Shown: positions 34,541-46,603, counted from the first letter of the stretch. The stretch is 64,000 bases of DNA from Psettodes erumei (GCA_016785225.1 JAFBJZ010000422.1:2286001-2350000); one strand, 5' to 3'. Notes: generated from the letters alone by a model not told the origin. Translations and numbers: made by a program.

Positions 34541-34890
34541 TTATACTTGTGAATCCAAAAGGCTGAGGTTTGTTTGTGAGAAGCTCTGTGAGAATAAACA
34601 CCGCAATCCCGCTTTAAAACCTCAATCAATCTTATCGGGTAGCGCGCCGGATTTGCATGATGAAAACAATCAAATTGGTGGGTTTGAGAGATGATTGCTC
34701 ATGGTATCCGGCACCAACTGCTTTTCACAGCTAATGCTAATGCAAGAGCAGCATCATGCGCTGGCTTTGGAATCCATTAATAGTACATTCCTATTGGAAA
34801 AAAAGGAAGAGAGAAATCTCAAGCACCATAATGTTACTCCATCAGCTTATCCTGTTTCAGCAAAGCAACGCTGTGCAGTGAAAACACACC
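34540..34890. promoter_or_regulatory. Strong candidate enhancer with octamer and PBX/HOX words
   Basis: ATTTGCAT at 34,651-34,658 is a perfect POU octamer. TCAATCAAT (34,622-34,630) fits PBX/HOX. AGCTAATGCTAATGC (near 34,730) and CCATTAATAG (near 34,774) add homeodomain cores. The whole 350 bases lack simple repeats except an A run at its end. Such a POU/homeodomain mix is typical of neural or mesodermal enhancers; the tissue cannot be told. Confidence 0.42.
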
Positions 34891-35019
34891 ATCGCTGACA
34901 GAGAGAGCCTAATCCAGTGATTGGTTTTACCTTATCACACAACTTAAGGAGTGTACACTTCTAAGCTGATGGATTGAACCTCTGTTCGATACAGGTTTGC
35001 AAAACTGAATCTGTTGAGC

Positions 35020-35310
35020 CTCCAAGATTTGATATGGGTATTTAAAGCTCTGTGCGGCATTAACCGCGGAGCACAACAAATAGCCTGCCTTTTAACAGGG
35101 CGAGGGAATCCCAGGGCCAGTTGGGATGCAAATTGAAATGATCCAAGAGTGGATTGAGAAGGTGAGGGTGGGCTCGGATGGGGCTGCGTGGGGTGGATGT
35201 GGGAGTATGGCGGAGGAGCGAGGGCGGCGGGAATGTGGGAATGAGGCAAGGTGCTGCGAGGCTGGCGAGTTGTGCCAGGAGTTAGCGGCGATTAGCCTCC
35301 AAGGCTGACT
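35020..35310. promoter_or_regulatory. Candidate conserved non-coding element
   Basis: GGGTATTTAAAGCTCTG near 35,036 and GCATTAACCGCGGAGC near 35,057 lead into GATGCAAATTGAAATG near 35,125, which holds an ATGCAAAT octamer. The GC-rich 3' half has a 60-codon Gly/Glu frame of no known family. Confidence 0.35.
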
Positions 35311-36130
35311 TATGACTGGAGTGACAACTGTACAGAAATAAATAGTACCCCCCGACGGTCATTTCGGTCAGCAAACAGAAGAGCCCTGTGTGTGTGTTGG
35401 ATGTCAGCAGTTGAAGAGGAGAGAGGCAGATCCTGCGCTCAGTGTTACACAATCACCACGTGGTGACTCCCAGTTGTATCCCAAAGTGCGCTACAATGCT
35501 GTAAAATCAACAACATCGCTGGTGTTGATTGCGCGGCTTTTCTTTTTTTGCCTCGGGCATCTGTGATACAACAAGACAGCATAGAGACATCATTTTTCAG
35601 AATTATTACAGGTCGTAAAATCTCTGTGGCACAGGATACTCCTCCACGGACGGGCTGGGAGAGAGACGATACGTGATAATCAAAGCCATGCGGAGCTTTG
35701 GCCAGGAGAGACGGCAGCGCCGGAGCAGTGGGACCGCGCCGTAAGTGGCGCATGCTTACTTCATTAGGTCCGGGTTCTGCAGACCAGAACATCTGACACC
35801 GCCGGAACAAATGGGATTATTTAGATTCGGGATTGCCGTCGTGTTGGCACCTTGAGCGCAAAATGAGCGCCGCCAAAACTCACCAAGCAGCTTTCGACGT
35901 AAACTTCCAGGCAGCCATTTTGATCGTCCCCGGATGTGTTTGTCTACCTGCACGCACACGCACACACACACACACACACACAGACACGCACAACGGGCTC
36001 ATTAATTTTCTAAAGCAGCCACTGACTACTGATTGAGGAGTGTAACCTCCACACTTTTCATTATTGTAATTAAAAAGGGATAAATGAAGACAGTGGACAT
36101 GAGGAGAGGACCCCCCCCCCCTCCACTGAC
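35310..36130. other. Mixed non-coding stretch
   Basis: Contains a (CA)n tract at 35,958-35,981 and a C12 run at 36,110-36,121. Repeat-poor parts with scattered CpGs at 35,620-35,900 look mildly enhancer-like. The 121-codon minus-strand frame is not recognised. Confidence 0.4.
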
Positions 36131-36960
36131 CCTGTTAATCCAGACTGGAATGATCAGCCTAACTGGGATTTAATTGCCTTCTGCTGTTTTCTCCCAGCAA
36201 TAATTTGGGTTTGCGTCGGCTACGCCGTGCCACTGGAGTAAGCCGAACCCCGCTGGCCCATTAAAAGCAGAGGCACTCTGTTTTGGTGGGTGTGGGGGGG
36301 GTGGATGGGAAAGCGGGTAGAGTGGATGGGTGGGGGGGGCTCGATGGCAACACACGCAGGGTGACTCATGATCGTGAGTCCGTGGAAGTCAGCGTAAGAC
36401 TATAAAGAAAGCAGCTTCCCTCTCTAGGGTGTGGTGAGGTTTAAGGGCTTTCACATACAACTTTAAAGAGCCCAAGTTTTAAATCCGAGGATATACTGTT
36501 AAATCACATGGGAGGCTTATTGTTTTCAAGGCTTCACATATAAGCACCATTAACCCTCCGCATGCCACTGGTACCAGCCCGACGCGTTCATTCATCCACT
36601 CATTATAGAGCGTGAGCAATCATCGGCGGGGCAGGTGTTCCAACATACACTTCAAGTCGCTCTGCCGTGTTTCCAGTTATTATCCGGTATCGGGTTACGC
36701 TCTGTCAAATGAGTGACTGTCACACCCCGTCCCAGCGTGTCCATATATGACGAGCGTGCGTTCGTTATGACCACCCTGACATCACCGGGTGCTTTCTGCT
36801 GCATGTGCAGAACCGTCCGGCGGGCCGAGCTTGAGCCCTCCTCATTAATCCATCATCGGCCGTGACTGAGGCTGCCGGCGAGGCACCGCTGTCTCCCCTG
36901 AACGCTGGGAGGGAGATGAGACCAGATAAATGAGGAAGAACACGTGTGGTTGCACGAAAG
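36130..36960. promoter_or_regulatory. Candidate conserved non-coding element cluster
   Basis: GGGATTTAATTGCC near 36,164 and CAGCAATAATTTGGG near 36,197 open the block. An AP-1-type TGACTCA (36,362-36,368) sits in an inverted repeat GACTCA/TGAGTC (36,363-36,380). CTCATTAATCCATCATCGGCC near 36,840 looks like a homeodomain core with flanking conservation. G runs at 36,294-36,340 interrupt it. Confidence 0.35.
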
Positions 36961-38350
36961 ACAGTTTCTTTTAGTGTTTTTTAGAGACTACACTAAGTAA
37001 CAAGCATGCATGAAGATATGGTATGATGATGGAAGGTAGATGTCGTTCTTTTTTTGGGGAGGGATAAGATTTCACATCCAGGCAAAGTTAAGTGGTGCAG
37101 ATGCAACTAATTTCCTCTCATTTCTTTGTCTATTTGGTCGTACGTTTAAAGAGTTTTGTTGAAATGAGATATTCTCTGAACTGTTCACGCTGATTTAAAA
37201 GGGTGCAGAAAGTCTTCATTCATGGCTGGAGAACCCATCTGCTCGAGACGTATGATTTTCAGTCTGCTTCAACCGTAAAAACCTTTATTTCTTGCTTGTT
37301 TTTCCGTTTTACCGTCGACGGCTCGTCCTCCCCCGGCAGCGTCAAGAAGTAAGATATGATTGTATCATCAGGAATCGATCCCAGCCACTGCTTTTCATTT
37401 CAATCTGTCCTGTGTTGTTTTTTTTTATTATTGTGTGTCAGGAAAACATTCATGCACTGCTCAGCCAAGTCTGATCATCTCTAACATGCTCTGACCTTTT
37501 TTTTTTTTTTACCCTGAATGTGCAACCAGCAACACCAACATCTGTTTCAGATGCATTTTTAAATGTGGAGAGCATCGGGGTTTCGACTCTAATTTAAAAT
37601 TTAGATCAAATTTTAAGACTGGGATCACTTGAAATTATTAACAGTAAAAACATCCAAACGTGTGGACAGAAAAATGACCCCTGAAGCTAATCTCTCAGAG
37701 ATTAAGGGCCCGAAACTGAAACCAGTGGTGAGTGAGTAAATGAAGTTGTATTTCAGCCTTAAACAGTAGCGTACACAGATTTCTTTATTTCTTCTGCACA
37801 TCTGTGCTTTATCTGATGGGGTAAATGATTTGGGGCAGTCTGCTCTGCCAGCGTGTGCTGTGGCACGCACAACTCGCCATATTTCTTTTCACTGGAAAAT
37901 ATGACTCGGCCGTAGAAATCTCTCCATCTGAAGGCTGAGCGGCTGCGGCGTCAGTCAGTCAGTCGGCGAGTGGCTCTTCATCAGTGCCTCTAATTTGTTT
38001 TGAAATAAGATTACGTGGGCAGTGTTAGGCCCTGCTCTGTCAGATGTAATGCAGCTTTGGTGCTGAAAACCGCTGTGGAGCAGAGCATTCGATCTGCAGC
38101 TTCAAACAACAATAAAAAAGGAAAAAATACTGACGGCAATATGAAGAAGTGCAAATTTACAATTCACAGTTAGTCAGACAGTTAGCACGAATCTGATCCA
38201 ACAGGCATTTTTGGTATTTGTATATCTGTTTATGCTGAGAAGATTTTATGATGTTGGAAACACATTCTGCACCTCCTTTTAATTTCTCTGTATTTCATGA
38301 ATTAAATCAGGAAATTAGCATTCCTTTAAGCACTTTTTTGTCTAATAATC
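36960..38350. other. AT-rich non-coding stretch
   Basis: AT-rich, with T runs near 37,418 and 37,498-37,510. A mildly enhancer-like part lies at 37,990-38,110 (CTCTAATTTG, GATGTAATGCAGC). No gene or transposon recognised. Confidence 0.5.
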
Positions 38351-38650
38351 AGGAGGAGAAAAAAGGCGGCACAGCCATCCACACCCATAATCCTCGCATA
38401 CAGTGACGTGGTTGTGCTGTAGCTGTAGCTCAAGTGCTTTCACCACTGCTGATAACACGCCAACCACACAACGTGACCTGCTCATTCTAATGAAGTCCCT
38501 AATTTAATATGCCACTGTGCTTTGGTGGCAATAGATTTAAAAAAAAACCTAATCTGGGCCAAAACTGATTAGGCCTATTAAGTGGTAATGGAGCTCGGGG
38601 CACTCGGCATGCTTTGGAGGTTAAGCACCTTTATTTAAGGCGTGGCTGCT
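38350..38650. promoter_or_regulatory. Strong candidate conserved non-coding element
   Basis: Repeat-poor sequence with TTCTAATGAAGTCC and CCTAATTTAATATG (38,485-38,512). A 7-base inverted pair CCTAATC/GATTAGG (38,548-38,554 and 38,567-38,573) is followed by GCCTATTAAGTGGTAATGG. Paired TAATC cores in inverted order fit a dimeric homeodomain site (inference). Confidence 0.4.
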
Positions 38651-39999
38651 CTTTTGTTGTCCTGTTGTTAAGCTGATTGCATAGCTGTGACCATCTGTCT
38701 ACGTGTGTGGTCTTCGGACGTGTTCGTTCGTGACGCTCGTGTTCGCCTGCTCGGATTCTTGCAGACGCTCTCTGCAAGAAAAGGGAAGCGCCATTCCAAA
38801 TATCTGGGCTTGTGCGCCTGACCTGCAAATTTTTTTTCTTTCAGCTACACGAACCAACATGAAAAAGTTTGACCACATCATGAGCGTTTCCTGTGGCTTC
38901 AGGCATCTGCAGTCTCACACGGTTTGGTGTGTTTGGTGTTTGTTGTTGTGAGTGGTAATTTATAGAGGAACGCAGACAAAAAGCCCAACAGCCAAACCAG
39001 AGCGTTTAAAGTTGTGGTAAAAGTGTGGCAAACGTTGGAAAAGCTGAGCATCAGGTCGCAGCACCGGCATGTCATTGTGACAGGTAAGATAATATTCAAA
39101 TCAAACAGAGCAGACTCCAACTTAATAAAGTGCCAGAGAGTGCTGCTTGTACTCAAATCTCCCCAAATGGCAACTTAAATGTTAAAATAAGCTTTTCATT
39201 GTCTTTTGATGTGTGACTGATCTGCCGACCAACACGACCAGAAGGCATTCCTCATCCAGAGAGCTGGCTGCGGATCCCCGCTCCCTGCCAGCTGAACGCT
39301 CACTGCCACGGCACGTCCCCCCCCCCCGCTCCCAGAAGGCCTTGACACCTTTCTGGCATGTATGAGGGATAGATCATGGGGCATAAAAAAAGACAATGTC
39401 CTGCAGCGTCGAGAATTTATGGCTGGACAACTCGCGCAGAACCCATATGTTTAGGATGGGGGGGGGCATTCTCAAAGCTGCAATCAAATGCAACTCAATC
39501 AGAGCTTGTTCTTATTTTGTTTTTCTCTTTCCGGTGTTATCTGCTTTCATTTGACGGGCTCAGGACAGACGTGTTGTGAGTTGAGTCGTTTCTCCTGTGA
39601 AGAATTTTCAATTTAGGCCTGACTTTAAAAAAAAGAAAAGAGGATGAGTTACTGAAGCTTTAAAAGAAAATAAAAGCTCTGCTGAAGAAATTAAAATACT
39701 GAAATATATAAAAAACCAAAATGCAGAAATCAAAGCAAACAGTCAGGATGAGTAGGTGAACCCAAGCTGCACTAACATGTAAAGGATTTTCTGAAACATC
39801 AAGTATCTTCATTCTTTACCTATGTTTTTAGTTTTATTAACGTTATTACATTTTACTTTGACGTGGATACAGCCGGCTCATGTCAGCTTACCTGCACAGT
39901 GCGCCTTCATATCTATATCTATACCTGTGTTTTGGAGGAATTTGTTTGTTATTAGGAATCCAACTGTGAGCTTGGTTTCCACATCTAAAGCAGGTGTCA

Positions 40000-40014
40000 G
40001 ACGCCATCTACTGG
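40000..40014 (-). promoter_or_regulatory. CTCF-like site
   Basis: On the minus strand it reads CCAGTAGATGGCGTC. It matches the CTCF core CCASYAGRKGGCRSY at all positions but the S near the end. Best of the three CTCF-like sites seen. Confidence 0.4.
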
Positions 40015-40465
40015 CCTCGCTCAACATGCCGCTGCCACATACTGTGCTGCATGTTTTCATATTACTGTTTAAATTAAATGAGTGCCAAATAAATAAAACC
40101 GCTACTTGTGGATTAAATGATCAACACCTGGAAATAATTTTTTCCTACATTATCAAGGCAAATGGAGAGAAAAGGAAACTATTACATGATGCACTGGATT
40201 TTTTTTTCATTTTTTAAAACTGTTACAGGCAACAAATAATTTCTATACTTACAAAGTTTAAAATGAAAATCGGATATGTCACGTGGAGAAATATGTAAAT
40301 AAATTGATCCCAACAGTCAACAGTTTATCTTAAATCAGCAGAAAGTGTTCATGCTGAAAGCTAAAAGCAAAATTTACTGAAAGAAGGGAAACGCAAATTT
40401 GCTCAAATGGGTCAAATTCAAACAAAAACTACACAGATTGAATAATTCTGCTCAAGACTGAGGCC

Positions 40466-40506
40466 CCCACCGCCACCACCACCACACACACACACACACA
40501 CACACA
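40466..40506 (+). repeat. (CCA)n(CA)11 compound microsatellite
   Basis: CCA/CAC units pass into about 11 CA units. It explains the Val/Cys-rich minus-strand frames over it. Confidence 0.93.
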
Positions 40507-40649
40507 GCCCCCACACCCCCCATCCGTTTTCGGTGTAGTCTCATAAGATTGTGAGGCTGAAAGCAGAGCCGCAGAGCAGCTGAGCACCATCCTGTTTGTG
40601 ACGCCACCATGTGACCCTGCGGCCTGTCGATCCAGATGGCCACTTTCTG

Positions 40650-40700
40650 CCTGTCTCTCTCTCTGTCTCTCTGTCTGCCTGTCTGTCTGTCTGTCTGTCC
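40650..40700 (+). repeat. Imperfect (TCTG/TCTC)n microsatellite
   Basis: Mixed TCTC and TCTG units with a cleaner TCTG run at 40,680-40,700. Leu/Ser/Val/Cys repeats in the frames across it are artefacts. Confidence 0.9.
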
Positions 40701-41319
40701 TCCCACCACATCCTCCTGACAGCTCTGCTGCTAACCGGACCGGCACGGGTCGCACACGCTTCAGCGCACGGGGGGGGGGTAAATCACACGGATGCGAGTT
40801 TATGTGCGTTTTCACAAGGGGTTACACACGAGCTTATACAATTTCCAAATATACAATTCACCTCAAAAACCACCGATGGCTTTTGTACTTTCCCCTTCGT
40901 GTGTAGAATATATAATGTTTAGGTCTCGAGTTGAGTGTTAGTTCTGTGGCGACGCTCGCCCGTGATGGGGGGGCCTGCAGAGAGGCGCTCCCCCCATACC
41001 GTGTGTTGAACAAAGATCGGCTCAGGTGTGTGGGACCGTTCGTGGGTTATTTTTACAGATGCCATTTTCCATGACCCTGCTCTGTAAGATGACTCTGCCG
41101 ATGGCCATCCTCAGGTGGGCGTCTTCCTCACTCAGGACTACGCACCCCCCACACACATATACACACACACCACCACCACCACCCCGACATGGAGGATCTC
41201 CTCCGAGTCGTGTTTTTATCGTTTCTGGATGTAAGTGTAGGCCACTTAACTATCTAAGCTTTCGGAGTGATCATCCCATTTATCTGGGATTATTGCAGTG
41301 AATTTACTGTTTGGTCTTC

Positions 41320-41812
41320 TTCCAGGCCTAAAATGTCAAGTCCAAAGTCATGTATGCAGTAGCTTTATTCGGTAAGACCTTCGCAGATCCGTCCAAAGCT
41401 GGTAGCAGTTGATCTTTGGATAGAGCATGAAATAAATAAATCCTCTTTAGCAGATCAATATTCATCCTATTTAATGCTGGATGTGAAACTGCTGGATTTG
41501 AGGTGGTAATGCTGATGTACAGCTAATCGTTGGAAAATAAGCAGCGGGGCTTTGCGATCCTCCGGCAGATAGTTTAAACAGGAAGACGGATGAGTAAATG
41601 CCGATTGTCTCGGCAGTGGAAAAACCTGCTAGTGATTACTTGTAATTTATACCTTCCAATTAATACACGACCAGTCTCTCCAGGAGTGGGAGGCAACAGT
41701 GTTATGTGTTATTGAAGCAGGGAAATGAGCCGGTGACACGTTTCCTGCTGCAGTTTCACAGTAATGACATTGTACCCTAATGATATTAGTTGACACCGCT
41801 TGTATAAATAGT
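41320..41812. promoter_or_regulatory. Strong candidate enhancer or promoter-flank element
   Basis: Nearly 500 repeat-free bases with AATATTCATCCTATTTAATG near 41,458, GGTGGTAATGCTG near 41,501, CTTCCAATTAATACACG near 41,652 and CCTAATGATATTAG near 41,776. It ends in TATAAATA at 41,803-41,810, a good TATA-box match, about 80 bases before a CpG island. Together they may be an orphan promoter, on the plus strand if the TATA word is used. No exon is recognised downstream. Confidence 0.42.
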
Positions 41813-41850
41813 GTGTGCGTGTGTGTGTGTGTGTGTGTTGGGGGGGGGGG
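41811..41850 (+). repeat. (GT)13 microsatellite plus G11 run
   Basis: GT units with one GC interruption, then TT and a G run. It lies between the TATA-like word and the CpG island. Confidence 0.93.
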
Positions 41851-41884
41851 TGAATTGATATAACAGCAAGGGAACGAGAGGTTT

Positions 41885-42365
41885 CATTATTACCCCTCGT
41901 GTATTTCACCGCGGGAGGAACAAGCGGGAGGACGTGACCCCTGGCTGGATTGGATTCCGGCGCGAGGGAGGAACCGACTCTTCCTCCATGTGTGAATTCA
42001 CTCTGCGGCAGCGGCACTAAAGCACCTGTGACGCAGTGTGACGGTGGCCCCGCTCCGCGGCTCGGGACTGGCGGGACTGGTAAATTCCCAGTTGCAGGCC
42101 ATGCGGCCGGTTCCCATCGCGCAGAGCGCGCGGGAGAAGCCGACGGGGGTAATTTACGGCTGAACTCCGTGTTCCCTGTGGCGAGGCGCCCCGCCCACAC
42201 AGACCCCCCCTCCCCCGGCCGGTGATTTACGCCACTTGTAGCTGCTATGAATCGAGGGCTGACGTCTGCATACCGGCGCTGCGCGGTCCTCTTCTACCGT
42301 GAGCGGGACTGCAGCTCGCTTTGATGGATCGTCCCAAGATGTGTCCCGTCCAGCAACGAATGAAT
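41885..42365. promoter_or_regulatory. CpG island
   Basis: A hand count finds about 40 CpGs in roughly 470 bases at about 60% G+C, giving an observed/expected ratio near 1. Neighbouring sequence is CpG-poor. It holds a CCCCGCCC GC-box at 42,189-42,196. The 163-codon minus-strand frame across it also runs through the GT/G tract and looks like no known protein. Likely an unmethylated promoter or CpG-rich enhancer; the transcript, if any, is unknown. Confidence 0.5.
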
Positions 42366-43360
42366 GAGGAAATGCTTCGGAAAAAAAGCCCACGGCCAAT
42401 TCTTCTTTGCTTTTTTTCTTTTTTATTATGAAAAATTAAAACCTCTTCTGCTTGGGTGTCTCGACTTCACAGACCTCACTGGGATAAGCAGGATTTCAAG
42501 TCCCCCCCTTTAATAAAAAACAGCCAAATAGACCAAAGGTTTTTTTCTCCTCCATATTATTGAGTGTTTCAATCTTTTTTTCTCTTGGGCCAACAGTATG
42601 TTTTCCCATAAAGCATCAAAACTGCAGTATTACAATTCTGCCACAGACTAATAATAGCAGCTCTGGATGAAAACTGCTTTCTGGCCTTTTTCCACACATC
42701 TTAAAGTATTTTTTTCTTGCACCACTTGTGTAAACCAGGAGGCCTGGCACTGTTGTAAGCAGGACGGCGACATGATGACAAAGAGACCTTTAAGTATAAA
42801 TATTAGGCCATTAGGCTCATCTTTGCCAATCTGGGATTACAATGATGACCTAACAGGTACAAAATCTACTTTCTTTCCCCACCGGCACACATGATACCCA
42901 TATGGCCACGCAACCGACACAAATACACAAACAATGAATTTTGTAACACAGACCCAAAGCACCTGTGTTCTTGCGGCTCGTCAAATAACAAGGTCAAATA
43001 GAAAAGCGGCAGTTGAGTTATTGTTGTTAGTCGACCGTGTCACTGTGGACGAAACACCGTCCTGTTTTCAAGAGCACAAACAATGGTGCTATTAAAACTA
43101 GCAACAAGTTGCTGCTCCTTTCTTAAGTGTTTGATAAGTTGCTCTATGTTGATGTGTACCTGCAGGAAACACAGATCGCCTGGACTGTAAATTCATCAAG
43201 AAACGAGCGGCAGGTCACAGAAATGGCGCTGGAAAGCAGAGATCGCGGTGCAAAGGGAGGGACACATGGAAGGAGACGGGCTCAGCGCTACAAAGCTGCC
43301 GAGCCGGGATGTTTACCAAGGATTTTTGGCTCACTGAGCTGAAGGGCTGAGGAGAGAAAA
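42365..43360. promoter_or_regulatory. Candidate conserved non-coding elements in T-rich DNA
   Basis: After T-rich sequence (42,400-42,580) come two enhancer-like parts: 42,590-42,690 (ACAGACTAATAATAGCAGC) and 42,780-42,870 (AAATATTAGGCCATTAGGC, GGGATTACAATG). The rest to 43,360 is mixed and unremarkable. Confidence 0.28.
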
Positions 43361-46185
43361 GAAGAAAGGGAAAGACGGAAGAGGAAGAAGATGAAAAAAA
43401 AAGATATTTGGTATTTCTGACTTTTCCTCAACAAACACCCCGGGGTCTAAGAGTCTCATTTAAATAAACAAAATCAAGGGGGGGTTGGATCAATTTGTGG
43501 ACAATGAGCTTTGCCTCGGGGCCCCGTGCTCTGACAAGCTCCGAAAGTGGCGCCGGACTGTGTCTCGCTGAGTCAGAGGAAGAAATCCCATCCTTCAACA
43601 AGTTGTTGCGAGGCAGCGTTCACAGGCTTCACTGGTGGCCTCGGCCGCCTCTGCGAGACTTTGAAGTCAGTGGAGGCAGACGCAGGCTGCGAACGGGCAA
43701 ATCTCCATGTTACAAAATGGCCGCTCACCTCAAAGGGTGTAGGAGTGGTGAAGAAAGCAGCTCTTGGCTGCGGCGAGACGAGCCCGGACTGAAAACCCCC
43801 CGCCTCGACCAGATGTCGGATTTAGGAAACTGACTGGAGCACCTGCAGGCTCCTCCAGCCAGGTCTCTGTCCGGGACCACTCCAAAGGTCCTGACCTCTC
43901 TTCAGAGGTAATGGGGGGGGCTTCATCAGGTTTCCATGTGCTGTATCTCTGACAGCGGTCGTACACTCCAGCCAGTCTTCCCTGTTCTGTGTAGTTTCCA
44001 TGTGTGACCAACAGAGGGCGGCCATGACACAAAGAAAGCCCCAGGATCAGCGACAGCAGCCTGAAAATGTCAACAAAGATTGCAAGAAATCATAATTTCT
44101 GCAATTACTGAGCAGGTGAAGCTTTTGAAGACGTGTTGGATACGCATTAGAGGAATTGTTTCTGTTCCTCGACGCAGACACTCCACTCTGAAACTCTGCT
44201 GTGTTTCCTAATTCTCACTAAAGCAACATGAGCCTAAAAACAAACAAAACAACAGGCAAATGAACATTTTGTAGTTCTGCTCTGGCACTAATATAATTCT
44301 GAGTGTATGACCGTGGAAGACTTTCTCTACGTTCAGAGTTTGATCGCTGCCACTGCACAGAAACTGGTTCCCAACCTTAGCGTGTTGCAGGTTAAAACAC
44401 GGCATTGTTTTGGGGCAGAATAAGAGGTGACTGGAGCGTAAATACGACCGTGGCTCCTTGAAGACCCGTGGACCGCTGTGATGTGTCTGATGGACCACTA
44501 GGGACCGAACTGCATCCACAAAAGACTTTTTTTTCACCAAAAACAAAAACTCCAACCTAAAACTGAGGTGTCAGAGATAAGTGCATCACTGCAGGTTTTC
44601 TTTGCTCCACTGCAGTGGAAAGTTCAATACTTCATTTACTCTGTGTTTCAGGCTCTTGGTAGTTGTAGGCATCAAATCTGGTCAGCACTGATATGTTGCC
44701 ATATCAGTTTGTCAGGAGCACGTTTATGTGTCAAGAAACTGTTTCATCTGTTTAATCTGACTTTCAAAATAATTCAAATTTAGCTTCTTTCTCAAAACGC
44801 CCTATCAGAAGAAAACCTGCCCAAATCATTGTGAGTAAAATAAGTGTTGCCTTTTAATTTCCATCAGTCGGTGAGATCCCGCTGAAATCTGTTTATATGC
44901 TCAAACACGCAGAGATGTTTTCTGTGGACTCACTCCTTTGTTCTAAAGATAAATAGTGATGAACTTCAGAGCTCGCCTCTCTGCATCTTATCTCCCCGTC
45001 ATTGTACAGCCAGGGGGGTCACTTGGGGTCAGCGACAGTCTGTTTGACACAACCCTCCTCGACCCGGCCTCCAACCCTTTATCGAGACAAGGCCGACGTT
45101 TCCACAATGTATGACCGTCCCTAAAAGGTTTCGGGACCTGAATCAAACGGGCCAGATAGGATGAGAAATATGACATCACCGCCGAGGCGGAGCCGAAGAG
45201 TGCGATACCACCGCCGGCGCGTCCGTCTGCTGTCAGGTACGCACTAAAAGTGTCACCCCTCGCTTATCGAGGAAATGAATTGATGACGGTCCCTGCCCGG
45301 TTGGAACATATTGGCTGCAGGAACACATTAACAGAAACAACAGAAATGTTCCCAGCGTGGGCAGCAGATCTCTCAGAGACCAGAGAGACACTTTTCTGAT
45401 ACAGAGTCCACAAAGAGTTGCACTGCTCCTGATTCTGAAGGCCCGTCCAGAATATGAAGTCCAAACTGCAGGTAGCAAACGGCTTTAGACATTATTTTGT
45501 GGGTATTTATTTCCTGCATGTTGGTCATCATTTGATTAGGCTGTAATTTCCACATCATTATGGGTGAATAAATGTAAACCTGAATCAGTTGATAGCTCTT
45601 TTGACTTTAACGTTTATAAGAATAAAATCCTCTTAAAATCCAGTTCCCATTAAGCGAATCAACACTTTATTAAATCACCTGAGACAAAGAAAAAAAGCCA
45701 TCAACCTTTCAGTTTTAAACTTTTATTTATTTTTTTTTTTTATTTAGCGGCTCCACTGTTTTCCCAAGCTAAGATCTGAGAACTACTGGCAGTAAAATTT
45801 CCAGAATCAAAGGACAGTTTACTGCTGCGGGTCAGGGAAAGGGCAGCCACGTTCGTGCTGCGCGGCATTTTACACTTTTAAAGTTCTTTGACTCCCCTGA
45901 CCCGAGCTGCTGCCCTTTCTGTTGCTTCATATAAACAAAAATATAAAAACACAATTTTTAACTGAAAACACCTTTGCTGGTGTTACACAGCGGGAGGTGT
46001 GACTCCTCCTTTGGATTGTATAGATGAAGGAATTGAGACTCTTAATTTCTTTGATCCCGCAGCTTCCTGAAATGGCCGGCTTAGACATTGTTCTGCTGTT
46101 CTCCCGCTTCCCACAGGAGACTTTCCATCCCATCCCAGACACTGAACGAGCCGGTGTAAGCCTCTCTAAGTCACTCTCAGCTCCG
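43360..46185. other. Mostly featureless non-coding stretch
   Basis: Mixed sequence with A/G-rich DNA at 43,340-43,405 and a T12 run near 45,730. Open frames of up to 115 codons are not recognised. No transposon body is visible. Confidence 0.5.
44008..44022 (+). promoter_or_regulatory. CTCF-like site
   Basis: CCAACAGAGGGCGGC matches the CTCF core CCASYAGRKGGCRSY except at the fourth base. It points the opposite way to the sites at 30,452 and 40,000. Confidence 0.33.
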
Positions 46186-46310
46186 CCGCCTCAGCTTGTA
46201 TAAGCCAATTCATGCTGAATAAGATCATGTTAATCTGGGGTTTACGACGGGACTAAGCAACTTGATTTCTATCCTCTGTTAACCTGAAGTCGCCGTGATG
46301 GCCAACTGGA
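46185..46310. promoter_or_regulatory. Candidate conserved non-coding element
   Basis: Short repeat-free block with GCCAATTCATGCTGAATAAG near 46,204 and CATGTTAATCTGGGG near 46,226. Enhancer-like words in otherwise plain surroundings. Confidence 0.3.
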
Positions 46311-46603
46311 CTTGTGGCTGGAGGGTTTTTGTTGCTACTGTTCCCAAGACAATGTGTTCATGCTTTCAACCTCAAGTTCTCCCGCCGCTTTGCATCGTCA
46401 GAAAGAAAAGATGCGCAAAGGCCCACTACGTCCAAAAAAAAAAAGAGGTTTCAGTTCCCACCGCTTCAATTCATTATCCTGCGTGCACCTAAAACTAACA
46501 AATCAAAGAACTGAGACAGGGTTTTCACTTCTTAAATGTCACGGGCACTGACTGAGATAAAAACACGTTCCCTTCTAATTAATGCTGTGAGCATAACAGG
46601 CGT

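Larger units (their letters stand above)
38650..41320. other. Mostly featureless stretch with microsatellites
   Basis: Mixed sequence with a C11 run near 39,318-39,328, CA/CCA tracts at 40,466-40,506, an imperfect TCTG tract at 40,650-40,700 and CA/CAC tracts at 41,150-41,183. A strong splice-donor look-alike (ACAG then GTAAGA) at 39,084 lacks an upstream exon I can support. The 128- and 131-codon frames are not recognised. Confidence 0.5.

Noticed and set aside
39050..39095. Strong splice donor ACAG/GTAAGA
   Set aside because: No convincing upstream acceptor with an open frame was found. Isolated donor matches are common by chance.
41709..42200. 163-codon minus-strand frame
   Set aside because: It spans a GT/G microsatellite and a CpG island, is Pro/Arg/His biased and matches no protein. 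High G+C lowers the number of stops.
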